From contig NZ_JAAGOH010000023.1 of NCBI RefSeq assembly GCF_010499455.1, forward strand, positions 1 through 64,000: a stretch of 64,000 bases of DNA, in the 5' to 3' direction. A program made the position numbers and the translations under genes. Positions within the stretch are counted from its first letter, which is position 1, and the number at the start of each line of letters is the position of its first letter. The notes beneath the pieces were generated by a model, which worked only from the letters and a program-made list of their open reading frames with translations, did no database searches and was not told where the DNA came from. The stretch comes from Ideonella livida (GTDB lineage: Bacteria > Pseudomonadota > Gammaproteobacteria > Burkholderiales > Burkholderiaceae_C). Positions 25,191 through 34,800 of the stretch are shown here, piece by piece.

Positions 25191-26183
25191 ATGCAACGTC
25201 GAACCCTGCTGGCTGGCGCGGGCGCCAGCGTGCTCTCCCCGCTCAGCCTGGCGCTGAGCGGCCTGCCGGGCGCCGCCCGGGCCGCCGCCTGGCCCGAGCG
25301 GCCCATCCGCGTCGTCCAGGGCTTTGCGCCCGGCGGCAACGCCGACACCATCGCCCGCCTCGTCAGTGGTGAGATGGCGCGCGGCCTGGGCCAAACCTTG
25401 GTGGTGGAGGCGGTGGCGGGGGCCGGTGGCACCCTGGCCTCGGCCGCCGTGGCCCGTGCCCCGGCCGATGGCTACACCCTGCTGCTGGCCACCGGCGGCC
25501 ATGCCGTCACCGGCGCGCTGTACGACAAGCTGGCCTACCAGCCGGTGGCCAGTTTCCAGATGGTCTCCACCATCACCTACTTCCCCTTCTTGCTGCTGGC
25601 CGGTCCTGACGCCCGCTGGCGCCACCTGACTGACATGCTGGCGGCCGCCCGCGCCAAACCCGAGAGCGTGGCCTACGGCAGCGCCGGTGTGGGCTCCACC
25701 CACCACCTGGCCGGTGAATTGCTGGCCCGTCTGGCCGGCGTCAAGCTCATGCACGTGCCGTACAAGGGCGATGCCGCTGCGCTCACCGCCCTGCTGGGCG
25801 GTGAGGTGCCCTTCATCGTGGTGCCGGTCACGGCGGCGCTGCCCCACCTCAAAACCGGCAAGGTGCGCGCCCTGGCCGTCACCGGCGCACAGCGCTGGGC
25901 CGGCATGCCGGAGCTGCCCACCGTGGCCGAGCAGGGCGTGCCCGGCTATGACGTGCGCTCTTGGGCCGGCTGGATGCTGCCCGCCGGCACGCCCGCGCCC
26001 ATCGTCGAGCGCCTGCAGCAAGAAACCCAGCGCGCCCTGCAGCAGCCCACGGTGCGTGAACGCCTGGAGGCCATGGGCGGCGAGGTGCGCGCCAGCACCC
26101 CCCAGGAGATGACCGCCCTGGTGGGGGCCGAGGTGCAGAAGTGGACCCAGTTGGTGGCCGAGGCGCGCATCAGCCGCTTGTGA
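25191..26183 (+). CDS. Bug-type TTT substrate-binding receptor
   Basis: 330 residues. N-terminal signal with an RR pair (QRRTLLAGAGAS) and an AAR-A cleavage region, possibly Tat. Bug hallmarks: WPERPIRVVQGFAPGGNADTIARL, VARAPADGYTLLLAT, MHVPYKGDAAALTALLGGEV, and a late GVPGYDVRSWAGWMLPAGTP. It binds carboxylic acids in the periplasm for TctAB-type carriers; no TctA/TctB genes are present. GGAGACA precedes the ATG. Last gene of the GntR-controlled operon, followed by a strong hairpin. Confidence 0.9.
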   Translation: MQRRTLLAGAGASVLSPLSLALSGLPGAARAAAWPERPIRVVQGFAPGGNADTIARLVSGEMARGLGQTLVVEAVAGAGGTLASAAVARAPADGYTLLLATGGHAVTGALYDKLAYQPVASFQMVSTITYFPFLLLAGPDARWRHLTDMLAAARAKPESVAYGSAGVGSTHHLAGELLARLAGVKLMHVPYKGDAAALTALLGGEVPFIVVPVTAALPHLKTGKVRALAVTGAQRWAGMPELPTVAEQGVPGYDVRSWAGWMLPAGTPAPIVERLQQETQRALQQPTVRERLEAMGGEVRASTPQEMTALVGAEVQKWTQLVAEARISRL

Positions 26184-26195
26184 GCCCCCCCAACC

Positions 26196-26262
26196 GGCCG
26201 CCCTTTGGTCGTCAGGCCCCCCGAGGGGGTCAAGAACACTTGGGGCGGCCCTGCGTTTTCTT
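26196..26262 (+). terminator. Hairpin terminator, also copy 1 of an intergenic repeat
   Basis: GGCCGCCC (26196-26203) pairs with GGGCGGCC (26243-26250), enclosing a second stem CCCCC/GGGGG (26217-26228 area). GTTTTCTTG follows. This fits a Rho-independent terminator for the Bug gene. The unit CCCCCGAGGGG followed ~18 bases on by CTTGGG(G/A)GCGGCCC recurs at 37838-37873, so it is also a dispersed repeat. Confidence 0.65.
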
Positions 26263-26344
26263 GTGCGCAGCAGGTCTTGCGTGCCAGCCCACCCCTTGGC
26301 TGACCGTAAAGTTCCGGGCCTCACCCTCAGCCTGGAGCCTGTCG

Positions 26345-26821
26345 ATGGACTCAGACCGCACCCTCAGCACCCAGCGCACGCTGCCCTTTAGCCCCCAGGC
26401 CCTCTACGGTGCCTTTGCCGACCCGGCGCTGCTGGCCCGCTGGTGGGGCCCGGCCGGCTTCACCAACACCTTTGAGACCTTCGACTTCCGCGAAGGCGGC
26501 CGTTGGGTCTTCACCATGCACAGCCCCCACGGCCAGGACTACGCCAACCAGAGCCTGTTCACCCGCCTGGTGCCGGGCGAGGTGGTGGTGATCCGCCACG
26601 ACTGCGCGCCCTTCTTCACCCTCACCGTGAGCCTCTCACCCGTGCCCGGCGGCACCCAGCTGCGCTGGGACCAGGCCTTTGACGACGCCGCCACCGCGCA
26701 GGCGGTGAAGGCCATCGTGGGCCGCGCGAATGAGGAGAACCTGGATCGGTTGACGGCGGTGCTGGCGGGGGCGGCGCCTGAGCCCCTCAAGGCCTGTCCA
26801 ACGGACAGTTCGCCGCCTTGA
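26345..26821 (+). CDS. AHSA1/SRPBCC-domain protein
   Basis: 158 residues. STQRTLPFSPQALYGAFADPALLARWWGP is the classic opening of the START/Aha1 C-terminal-like fold, followed by FREGGRWVFTMH and a final helix (VKAIVGRANEENLDRLTAVL). The fold binds small hydrophobic ligands; the function here is unknown. Its last 35 bases overlap the end of the convergent small secreted protein gene. Confidence 0.8.
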   Translation: MDSDRTLSTQRTLPFSPQALYGAFADPALLARWWGPAGFTNTFETFDFREGGRWVFTMHSPHGQDYANQSLFTRLVPGEVVVIRHDCAPFFTLTVSLSPVPGGTQLRWDQAFDDAATAQAVKAIVGRANEENLDRLTAVLAGAAPEPLKACPTDSSPP

Positions 26822-27149
26822 ACACCAGCGGGGCGGCGGGGCCGGGCATGGGCGGCAGGCGGTCCTGGGGGCGTTGGCGCTCAAAGGTGGCGGTGCAGCT
26901 GGCGCCCCAGTGCACGCGGGCCTCGCGCACGTCCAGGCGGGTGAGTTGGGCGGCCACCCAGGGGCGCTCTCGCACCCACTGCAACAGGGCCTCGGCGTCC
27001 TTGATGTTTTGCACGTCGGGCGGCAGCGCGGCTGGCGCCAGGCCCGGCGCCAGCAGCAGGGCTGCGGTGGCCAGGGCGCCGGTCAAAGGCGACAGGTGCC
27101 AGCGGGTGGCGCGCTGCGGGGTGGGTGACGATGCGGTGCGTGGCGTCAT
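26787..27149 (-). CDS. Small secreted protein of unknown function
   Basis: 120 residues from the ATG before TPRTASS. A basic stretch then a hydrophobic segment (PLTGALATAALLLAPGLAPAALP) reads as a signal peptide with a cleavage after APA. The mature part has two cysteines and no motif I recognise (VQNIKDAEALLQWVRERPWV). It starts 7 bases after the stop of the Bug receptor gene on the same strand, so it is likely co-transcribed. Its 3' end overlaps the convergent AHSA1 gene by 35 bases. Confidence 0.55.
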   Translation of the reverse strand: MTPRTASSPTPQRATRWHLSPLTGALATAALLLAPGLAPAALPPDVQNIKDAEALLQWVRERPWVAAQLTRLDVREARVHWGASCTATFERQRPQDRLPPMPGPAAPLVFKAANCPLDRP

Positions 27150-27156
27150 GCCGGCC

Positions 27157-28134
27157 TCACTCCTGCTCAATGCCCGCCGCGCGGATGATGCGGCCCCATT
27201 TGTCGGTTTCAGCGGCCTGGAAGCGGGCCAGCTCGGCCGGGGTGCTGTGCCAGGCGTCGTTGCCGGTGCCTTCAAAGAAGGCGCGGCCGCCGGCGCTCTT
27301 TTGGGCGGCGCCAAAGAGTTCGTTCAGGCGGTTGACCACCGGGGCGGGGGCGCCGGCCGGCAGGTAGGCGGCGAACCAGTAGCTCATGTCGTAACCCTTC
27401 ACGCCGGCTTCTTCCAGCGTGGGCAGCTCGGGCAGCAGGGCGTTGCGTTTGGTGGCCGAGAAGCCCAGGGCGCGCAGCTTGCCGGCCTTGATGTGCGGCA
27501 GGCCGGTGGCGGTGTCGGTGATCATCAGGTCGATCTGGCCGCCCAGCAGGTCGGTCAGGGCGTTGGGGTTGCTCTTGTAGGGCACATGCAGGATGTCCAC
27601 ATGGGCCAGGTCCTTGAACATCTCACCGGCCACGCGGCTGGAGGCGCTGCCGCTGCCAAAACTCAGCTTGCCGGGGTTTTTGCGGGCAAAGGCCACCAAC
27701 TCGGCCACGCTCTTGTAGGGCGCGCTGGCTTGCACCACCAGCACCTGCCCGCCTTTGCCCAGGCCGCTGACGGGGCTGAAGTCCTTGACCGGGTCATAGC
27801 CCAGCTTGCGGTAGAGGTGGGGGTTGGCGGCTTGGGTGGTGTTGGTGGCAATCAGCACGGTGTAGCCGTCGGCCGGGGCGCGGGCCACGGCCTGGGCGGC
27901 CAGCATGCCGGCGGCGCCGGCCTTGTTCTCCACCACCACGGCCTGGCCGGTTTGCTCGGTGATGGACTGGCCCAGGGCGCGGGCCAGCTGGTCGGTGGCG
28001 CTGCCGGCGGCAAAGGGCACCACAAAGGTGATGGGCTTGGCGGGGTAGGCTTGGGCCCAGCCGGTGGCGGCCGTGGCGGCCAGGGCGGCGCCGGTGGCCA
28101 GGGTGAGCAGGTGGCGGCGGGTGGGGAAGGTCAT
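27157..28134 (-). CDS. Bug-type TTT substrate-binding receptor
   Basis: 325 residues. Signal peptide RRHLLTLATGAALAATAATGWAQA, then YPAKPITFVVPFAAGSATDQLAR, VARAPADGYTVLIATNTTQAAN, LHVPYKSNPNALTDLLGGQI and KGYDMSYWFAAYLPAGAPAPV, all Bug landmarks. Sits downstream of the AtuA pair on the same strand, suggesting it captures the acid degraded by that cluster. No membrane permease genes accompany it. Confidence 0.9.
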   Translation of the reverse strand: MTFPTRRHLLTLATGAALAATAATGWAQAYPAKPITFVVPFAAGSATDQLARALGQSITEQTGQAVVVENKAGAAGMLAAQAVARAPADGYTVLIATNTTQAANPHLYRKLGYDPVKDFSPVSGLGKGGQVLVVQASAPYKSVAELVAFARKNPGKLSFGSGSASSRVAGEMFKDLAHVDILHVPYKSNPNALTDLLGGQIDLMITDTATGLPHIKAGKLRALGFSATKRNALLPELPTLEEAGVKGYDMSYWFAAYLPAGAPAPVVNRLNELFGAAQKSAGGRAFFEGTGNDAWHSTPAELARFQAAETDKWGRIIRAAGIEQE

Positions 28135-28231
28135 CGTTGTCTCCGTGGGTCTGGTTCGGGGGGTCTACCCCGTGGGGGGATGCAGCTTAACGGCAGGGCC
28201 AGGGGCGAGGCGGTGGCGGCGGCTCACGCCT

Positions 28232-28606
28232 TCAGCCCCGCAGGCGCCGCGCCCAGTCGGCCGGCACCTGCACTGGCAGGTCCAACAGGTGGTACGAGAG
28301 GCACTTGCCGTGGGTGTCGAGGTTGAGTGAGTCGTTGACGCCGCCGTCCAGCGCGGCGTCGAGCACAAAGTTCATGGCCTGCAGGCGGGGCAGCACAAAA
28401 CGCTGCACGCGCTGGGGCTGGCGGTGGCGGAACTGGGCGGCCACGGCCTCAGGCGTCACCTGGGCCAACAGCAGGGGCCAGAAATCAGGCTCCCAGGCGA
28501 TGACGCTGATGTTGCTGCGGTCGCCCTTGTCGCCGGTGCGGCCGTGGGCCAGACGGTGCAGGGGCACGGAGAGGCTGTCGCCGGGCGGGGTGGGGCGGTG
28601 GTTCAT
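28232..28606 (-). CDS. AtuA-like C-terminal domain protein
   Basis: 124 residues. LHRLAHGRTGDKGDRSNISV at the N-terminus and LQAMNFVLDAALDGGVNDSLNLDTHGKCL match the small domain that in Pseudomonas AtuA is fused to the DUF1446 part. Here it is a separate gene whose ATG overlaps the preceding stop by four bases (28603-28606), so it is probably a subunit made in equal amounts with the AtuA protein. Confidence 0.8.
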   Translation of the reverse strand: MNHRPTPPGDSLSVPLHRLAHGRTGDKGDRSNISVIAWEPDFWPLLLAQVTPEAVAAQFRHRQPQRVQRFVLPRLQAMNFVLDAALDGGVNDSLNLDTHGKCLSYHLLDLPVQVPADWARRLRG

Positions 28607-30060
28607 GCGGCCTCTGGCAGGATGAAACGGTGGGTGGCGGGCACGGCGGCACGCGGCACCGTGCAGGACAGGGTGCCCAGGCGCGGGCGCAGGGCGGTGC
28701 GCACACCGCCGCCGCCGGCCGGGCCGCAGGTGTAGAGGGCGGTGACTTCACGCAGCAGCCGCTCCGCTTGGGTCCGCAGCGGGTGGGCCAGGGCCAGACG
28801 CAGGCGCACGTCGGTGGCATGGGCGAAGCCGTCGGTTTGCGTGGGGTCGCCCTCGTCGCGCCACCAGCGGCCGGTGTCATCGGCAAAGACGCTGGCCACG
28901 CCGATCAGGTCGGCGCGCAGGGTCACGAGGCCTTGGGCCAGGCCAGGCACATCGGCCAGGCGCTGGCGCACCACGTCGGCGGCCAGGCGGGCGCGGGCGG
29001 CGGCGCGCACGCCGGCGTAGGAGATTTCGCCCTCGGCCAGCCAGCCGGTTTCATGGAACAGGTTGGCCTTGAGGGTGGTGGGGCGCGGGTGGCCGCGCAC
29101 GCCCGAGAGGCGCACCCGGTCCGGGCCTTCGGCCGTCACCTCGGCCTCGCTTAAATCGGCCACCACATCGGGGGTGAGGTAGGCGGCGGGGTCGTGCACC
29201 TCGTAGAGCAGTTGTTCGCGCACGGTGTGGGTGTCGATCACGCCGCCGGTGCCGGCGGGTTTGGTGATGACACAGTGGCCGTCGGCGTCGATCTCGGCAA
29301 TGGGGTAGCCCAGTGTGGCCAGGCCGGGCACATCTTTCACGCCGGGGTCGGCGTAGTAGCCGCCGCTGACCTGGGCGCCGCATTCCAGCAGGTGGCCGGC
29401 CATGGTGGCGCGGGCCAGGCGGTCCCAGTCGTCAACGGCCCAGCCAAAGTGGGCCAGGCAGGGGCCCACGGTGAGCGAGGGGTCGGCCACGCGGCCGCAC
29501 ACCACCACCTCGGCGCCTTCCCGCAGGGCGGCGGCAATGGCCTCGGCCCCCAAGTAGGCGTTGGCTGAAACCACCTGGGCCTCGCCGGCGGCGGCCTGCC
29601 ACAGCGGGCGCTGGGCCGGGTTCATCAGGTCGTCCCCCTCCACCACGGCGATGCGGGGCGGGCGCAGGCCCAGCGCACGCGCCAGGGCGTGAATGCGCCG
29701 GGCGGCGCCGGCCGGGTGGGCCGCGCCAAAGTTGCTGACGATGGTGATGCCGGCCGCCTGGCAGGGCCCCAGGACTGGGCGTAGCAGCTCGTCGAGCAGG
29801 GGCTCGTAGCCGGCTTCGGGCTGTTGGCGGCGGGCCAGCTGCGCCAGGGCCAGGGTGCGCTCGGCCAGGGTTTCAAAGATCAGGCAGGCCGGGCCACCGG
29901 CGGCGGCCAGCGCCTGCACCAGGGGCAGGGCGGCGTCGGTGCGGTCGCCGGAGAAGCCGGCGGCGCAGGCCACGCGCAGCACGGCGGTTGGCGGCGCGGC
30001 CGGGGAAGCCGACGTGGAGGCAGCGGGCGGCGATACGGCAGGCGGTGGGGTGGCAGACAT
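28603..30060 (-). CDS. AtuA (DUF1446) family protein
   Basis: 485 residues. LRVACAAGFSGDRTDAALPLVQAL at the start, then TIVSNFGAAHPAGAARRIHAL and VVCGRVADPSLTVGPCLAHFGW are conserved in acyclic terpene utilisation protein AtuA and DUF1446 relatives. The reaction is not established; members sit in terpene, acyl-CoA and hydroxy-acid catabolic clusters. An Ala/Pro-rich N-terminal tail of about 30 residues precedes the domain. Divergent from a LysR regulator and followed by its small partner and a Bug receptor. Confidence 0.85.
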   Translation of the reverse strand: MSATPPPAVSPPAASTSASPAAPPTAVLRVACAAGFSGDRTDAALPLVQALAAAGGPACLIFETLAERTLALAQLARRQQPEAGYEPLLDELLRPVLGPCQAAGITIVSNFGAAHPAGAARRIHALARALGLRPPRIAVVEGDDLMNPAQRPLWQAAAGEAQVVSANAYLGAEAIAAALREGAEVVVCGRVADPSLTVGPCLAHFGWAVDDWDRLARATMAGHLLECGAQVSGGYYADPGVKDVPGLATLGYPIAEIDADGHCVITKPAGTGGVIDTHTVREQLLYEVHDPAAYLTPDVVADLSEAEVTAEGPDRVRLSGVRGHPRPTTLKANLFHETGWLAEGEISYAGVRAAARARLAADVVRQRLADVPGLAQGLVTLRADLIGVASVFADDTGRWWRDEGDPTQTDGFAHATDVRLRLALAHPLRTQAERLLREVTALYTCGPAGGGGVRTALRPRLGTLSCTVPRAAVPATHRFILPEAA

Positions 30061-30092
30061 GCGGCGCACTCTAGGCGGGGGCTGCTAATCTG

Positions 30093-30108
30093 TGAAATAG
30101 AAAATTCA
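30093..30108. promoter_or_regulatory. TGAA-N8-TTCA palindrome, candidate LysR site
   Basis: In the 64-base AT-richer gap between the AtuA gene (minus) and the LysR gene (plus), TGAA at 30093-30096 and TTCA at 30105-30108 form an inverted repeat. LysR regulators usually bind such dyads in divergent promoters. Short, so only suggestive. Confidence 0.4.
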
Positions 30109-30124
30109 GCGCAACTCATCTGCC

Positions 30125-31078
30125 ATGCCAATGAATCCACTGTCCTCATCCCTGGCTGGCGGGCAGCTGTCGCTGCGGCAGTTGCGGGCCTTTCTGGCCC
30201 TGGCCCAGGCGCGGCACTTCACGCGAGCGGCGGCGGCTTGCCATTTGTCGCAGCCGGCCTTCTCGGCCCTGATCCAGCAGCTGGAGGCGGAGGTGGGCGC
30301 GCGCCTGTTTGACCGCACCACCCGCAGCGTGGAGCTGACGCCCGAGGGCCAGGCTTTTGCCGCCGGGGCGCAACGCATCGTGGACGAGGCCGAGGCCACG
30401 CTGGCGCTGATGCGCGAGCGGGCCCAGGGTGCGCGCGGCCGGGTGGCGCTGGCGCTGCTGCCTTCGCTGGCGGCGGGCTGGCTGCCACCGGTGCTGGCGG
30501 CGTTCCAGGCCCGCTGGCCGGGGATTGAGGTGCAGGTGGCCGATGTGCTGTCAGAACCCTGCCTGGACCGGGTGCGCCAGGGCCTGGCCGACTTTGCGCT
30601 GGCCGCCAGCCCGGCCACCCGCCGAGAAGACATGCCCGAGCTGGTGGCTGAACCCTTCTGTGCCGACGACTTTCACCTGGTCTGCCCCGTGGGCCACCCG
30701 CTGGCCGACCCCGCCCTGCCGGCGGCGCAGCTCACGCCGCAGGGGGTGGCGGCCTGGCCCTTTGTGCACCTGGCGCGCACCTCCAGCGTGCGGCCCTGCA
30801 TTGAGGCGGCCATTCACCCGCAGGCGCTGCGCCCGGTGCTGGAGGTGGAGCAGCTGGCCACGGTGGCCGGGCTGGTCAAGGCGGGGCTGGGGGTGAGCAT
30901 CGTGCCGGCGCTGACGCTCTACCAGTTTCAGGATGCCGCACTGGCCACCCGGCCGCTGGCCTGGCCGGGCCTGAGCCGCCAGATCTATCGGGTGCGGCGG
31001 CGTGAACGCAGCCTCTCGACCGCGGCGCAGGCCCTGTACGACTGGGTGCTGGCGCATGCCCCCGGCGCTTCTCCCTAG
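30125..31078 (+). CDS. LysR-family transcriptional regulator
   Basis: 317 residues (311 or so if the second ATG is used). The N-terminal winged helix LSLRQLRAFLALAQARHFTRAAAACHLSQPAFS is the LysR signature, followed by FDRTTRSVELTPEGQAF. The C-terminal part is a periplasmic-binding-like effector domain (VALALLPSLAAGWLPPVLAAF). Divergent from the AtuA-Bug cluster, which it likely activates in response to the pathway substrate. Confidence 0.9.
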   Translation: MPMNPLSSSLAGGQLSLRQLRAFLALAQARHFTRAAAACHLSQPAFSALIQQLEAEVGARLFDRTTRSVELTPEGQAFAAGAQRIVDEAEATLALMRERAQGARGRVALALLPSLAAGWLPPVLAAFQARWPGIEVQVADVLSEPCLDRVRQGLADFALAASPATRREDMPELVAEPFCADDFHLVCPVGHPLADPALPAAQLTPQGVAAWPFVHLARTSSVRPCIEAAIHPQALRPVLEVEQLATVAGLVKAGLGVSIVPALTLYQFQDAALATRPLAWPGLSRQIYRVRRRERSLSTAAQALYDWVLAHAPGASP

Positions 31079-31173
31079 TTTGTGGACCGGACGGTGGGAC
31101 TGCGCTGAGCCTTGACGGCGGCCAAACCGGCGTAGTCAGACAGCGCCCGGCTCGATGTGGCCGCCGCCGCGAC

Positions 31174-31190
31174 GGCCCCCGCCGGGGGCC
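31174..31190. terminator. GC hairpin between LysR and lipoprotein genes
   Basis: GGCCCCC (31174-31180), loop GCC, GGGGGCC (31184-31190), with further CGCCG/CGGCG pairing outside. It lies 96 bases after the LysR stop and 40 before the lipoprotein start. It could end the LysR transcript; there is no T-run. Confidence 0.4.
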
Positions 31191-31229
31191 GGCGGCGCCG
31201 GTCGGCCTGGCCGAGACCTGGAGATGACC

Positions 31230-31802
31230 ATGAACCTGACGACAAGCCCCTGCGCACGGACCGCCCACCGCCCGACCCGGCGTCTGTTTCGCGCTTCCTT
31301 GGCCGTGTGGGCCTGCGCTGCCTTGCTCAGCGCCTGCGGCGGCGGTGGGGATGACGAGGAGGCCCCCCCGGCCGGTGGCGGCTCGGGCAGCCTGACCCTG
31401 TCGTCGGCCACGCCGTCCAGCCACAACACCACGCTCAACCTGGGCGCGGCGGGCACGGCGGGCAACCTGGCCCGGGCGGCCGATGGCTTCAGCGCCCAAC
31501 CCTACTGCGAGTTGTTCTGGGAGAACGTGCCCGGCGCCAACGGCAGCACTTATGCGGTGCAGGTGTACTTCCGCCCGTCGGACCAGGCGGTGCTGCATGC
31601 CTCGGTGATCGGCAGCACCGGCTACACGGTGTTCGACAACGCCAGCGGCAGCCCGATTTCGGGTATCACGGTGAGCACCAGCGGCCGTACCCTGAGCTTC
31701 ACCGCCAAGGTGCTGAGCGGCAGTGGTGACGGCGCCACTGGCACCGTCAACGGCAGCGTGGGCTTTGCCGCCAACACCGCCAACCCGGCTTGCGGCGCCT
31801 GA
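31230..31802 (+). CDS. Small lipoprotein of unknown function
   Basis: 190 residues. Twin-basic N-terminus, hydrophobic core and lipobox LLSAC, then CGGGGDDEEAPPAGGG as a flexible tether; the Asp residues are not directly after the Cys. The rest is a Ser/Gly/Thr-rich beta-type domain with a central Cys (FSAQPYCELFWENV) and a C-terminal Cys (ANPACGA), possibly bonded. GGAG six bases before the second ATG sets the start. The family is not recognised. Its stop codon directly abuts that of the convergent RTX gene. Confidence 0.7.
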   Translation: MNLTTSPCARTAHRPTRRLFRASLAVWACAALLSACGGGGDDEEAPPAGGGSGSLTLSSATPSSHNTTLNLGAAGTAGNLARAADGFSAQPYCELFWENVPGANGSTYAVQVYFRPSDQAVLHASVIGSTGYTVFDNASGSPISGITVSTSGRTLSFTAKVLSGSGDGATGTVNGSVGFAANTANPACGA

Positions 31803-34800
31803 TCAGGTCACGAAGATGTCGCCGGCGGTGAGGGTGGGCGCACCGGTGAGGGTGGCGATGAGCTGGGCGGCACCGGCGCCGTTGCCATCGGCGTCGTACC
31901 AGAGCTGCCCGGTGCTGGTGTTGTAGACCACGTAGTCGTTGGCGTCTGCCGCCGCGCCGCTGGCGTTGGCCGCCCACTGGCCGCTGGCCAGCGCGCCGGT
32001 GGTGGTGAGCTTGGTGAACACGGCGTTCTCGAGCTGGAGGTCGTCGGCGCTGCTGAAGTCGGTGATGCGGTCGGCGTGGGCGCTGCCGGCGGTGGTCTCA
32101 AAGCGGAACAGGTCGTTGCCGGCGCCGCCGGTCAGGGTGTCGGCGCCCAGCCCGCCCGTCAGCACATTGCGTGCGGCGTTGCCCACCAGGGTGTCGGCCA
32201 GGTCGGAGCCGCGGGCCATGTTCACGCCGATGAGGGTGTCGGTGCCGCCCAGGCCGTCGCTGGCGGTGCCGGTGGCCAGGTTCACGGTCACGGCGGCCAG
32301 GCTGCTGGCATAGTCTGCGCGCACCATGCCGCCGTTGGCGTTGAGGGTGTCGTTGCCCTCCACGCCTTCGAAGGTCTCAAAGAAGCCGTCGGTGGCCCAG
32401 GTGTTGCGTCCGCTGCCGGTGAGGCTGTCGTTGTAGAGGGAGCCGCGGATGGCTTCGATGCGGATCAGGGTGTCGGTGCCGCCAAAGCCGTCGGCCACGG
32501 TGCCGCCCATCACGCCACCGAGGTAGCTGAGCGTGGCGGTGATGGCCCCGGCGTCCTGGTTGTAGTCCGCGCGGTCGTAGCCGGCGCCGCCGTCCAGGGT
32601 GTCGTTCCCGCCATAGCCGCGGAACATCTCGAAGCCGTCCAGCAGGCCGCTGCCATTGGCGCTGGCGCCGCCGGTGAGCACGTCATTGAAGTTGGAGCCG
32701 AAGGCGCCTTCGATGTTCAGCAGCGTGTCGGTGCCGCCGTCGCCATCGCTGGCGGTGCCGGTGGCCAGGTTGACGTTCACCGCGCTGGCCGCAGCGCGGT
32801 ACATCACAAAATCCTTCCCACCGGCGCCGTCGAGGGTGTCGTTGCCGGCGCGGCCCTCGAACAGCTCGTTCCACGCGCTGGCATTGCTGCCGGTGAGCTG
32901 GTCGCCGTAGCTCGAACCGCGTACCTGGTTGATGTTGAGGAGGGTGTCGTCGCCATCGGCACCGGTGGCGGTGCCGGTGGCCAGGTTCACCTGTACGGCC
33001 CCGCCGGCGTTTTGGTAGCTGGCGCGGTTGGTGCCGGTCTGGCCGTAGCGGTCGGTGATGGCGCCGCCGTCCAGGGTGTCGTCTCCCAGGCCACCCTCGA
33101 ACATCTCAAACTGCAGCGCGGCGCTGCCGGTGATGTCGTCATCGAAGGCGGAGCCCGCCACCAAATTGATGTTGCGCAGGGTGTCGGTGCCGCCCACGCC
33201 GTCGCTGGCGGTGCCGGTGCCCACACTGCCGTCGCCGGCGATGCCGGAGAGGTCCACTGCCACGCTGGCGGTGGCATTGCGGTAGCTGGCCCAGTTGCCG
33301 TCGGAGAAGGCCAAGCGGTCGGCGATAAGGCCGCCGTCCAGCGAGTCATCGCCAGCGCCGCCTTCCAGCCAGTCGCTGCCGGCGCCACCGTTCAGGGTGT
33401 CGTCGCCCAGCGCGCCCACCAGGGTGTTGGCCAAGGCGTTGCCGCTCAGTGCCTGGCCGGTGCTGCCGGCCACGCGGCCCACTTCCACCTGCTCGGCCAG
33501 GGTGAGGTCGGCCAGGTGGCTGAACACCGTGTCGGTGCCCTCGCCGGCCAGCTCCACCACCTGGTCGCCGGCGTCGTGCACGCGGTAGGTGTCGTTGCCC
33601 TTGCCGCCGGTCAGGGTGTCGTCGCCCAGTTGGCCGTCCAGGGTGTTGTTCCAGTCGTTGCCCAGCATCACGTCGGCATGGTTGGAGCCGCGGATGGAGC
33701 CGATGGCGATGAGGGTGTCGGTCGTGCCAAAGCCGTCTTGCACCGTGCCGGTGACCAGGTTCACCGTGATGCCGGCGGTGCTGCTGAGGTAGTCGGCCCG
33801 CACGCTGCCGCCGTTGCCATGGAGGGTGTCGTTGCCCTCCAGGCCTTCCAGGCTTTCATAGTAGCTGTCCACGGCGTAGGTGCTGCGGCCGCTGCCGGTG
33901 ATCTGGTCGGCAAAGGCCGAGCCGCGGATGGCCTCGATGCTGTAGAGCGAGTCGGTGCCGCCCAGGCCGTCCTGCACGGTGCCGGCGATGCTGTCGCTGC
34001 CGCTGAGCTGGGCGACGATGCCGGTGGCGCTGTTGGTGTAGTCGGCCCGGTCATAGCCGGTGCCGCCGTCGATGGTGTCGTGGCCGGCGCCGCCGCGGAA
34101 GAACTCAAAGCCGTCGGTGGTGCCGGCGCCGTTGGCGGCGGCGCCCCCCACGAGCAGGTCGCCGTAGGCCGAGCCCCAGATGCCTTCGATGTTCAGCAGG
34201 ATGTCGGTGCCGCCTTGGCCATCCTGGGCGGTGCCGGTGGCCAGGTTGACCTGCACGGCGACGGTGGCGGCCTCGTAGCGCACGAAGTCCTTGCCCCCGG
34301 CACCGTCGAGGGTGTCGTGGCCCGCACGGCCCTCAAAGGACTCGGTCCAGGCGGTGGCGTCAGAGCCCACCAGCAGGTCGCCAAAGCCGGAGCCGCGCAC
34401 CTGGTTGATGTTGACCAGCACGTCGTTGCCGTCGGCGCCGGTGGCCGTGCCCTCGGCCAGGTCCACCTGCACCGCACCCGTCGCGTTCTGGTAGCTGGCG
34501 CGGTTGCTGTTGCCGATGGCGTACAGGTCGGTGATGGCGCCGCCGTCCAGGGTGTCGTTGCCGGTGCCGCCCTCGAACTGCTCGAAGATGCGGGCGGTGC
34601 TGCCGATCAGCAGGTCATCCAGGCTGGAGCCGACGATGAAGGGCACATTGACCACCCGGTCGGTGCCGCCCAGCCCGTCGGCCACCGTGCCGTAGCCGGT
34701 GGCGCCAGTCCCGGTGATGCCCGACAGGTTCAGCACGATGCCGGCGGTGGAGTCTCGATAACTCAGGACGTTGCCGTCGGTGTAGTTGAGGCGGTCGGTG

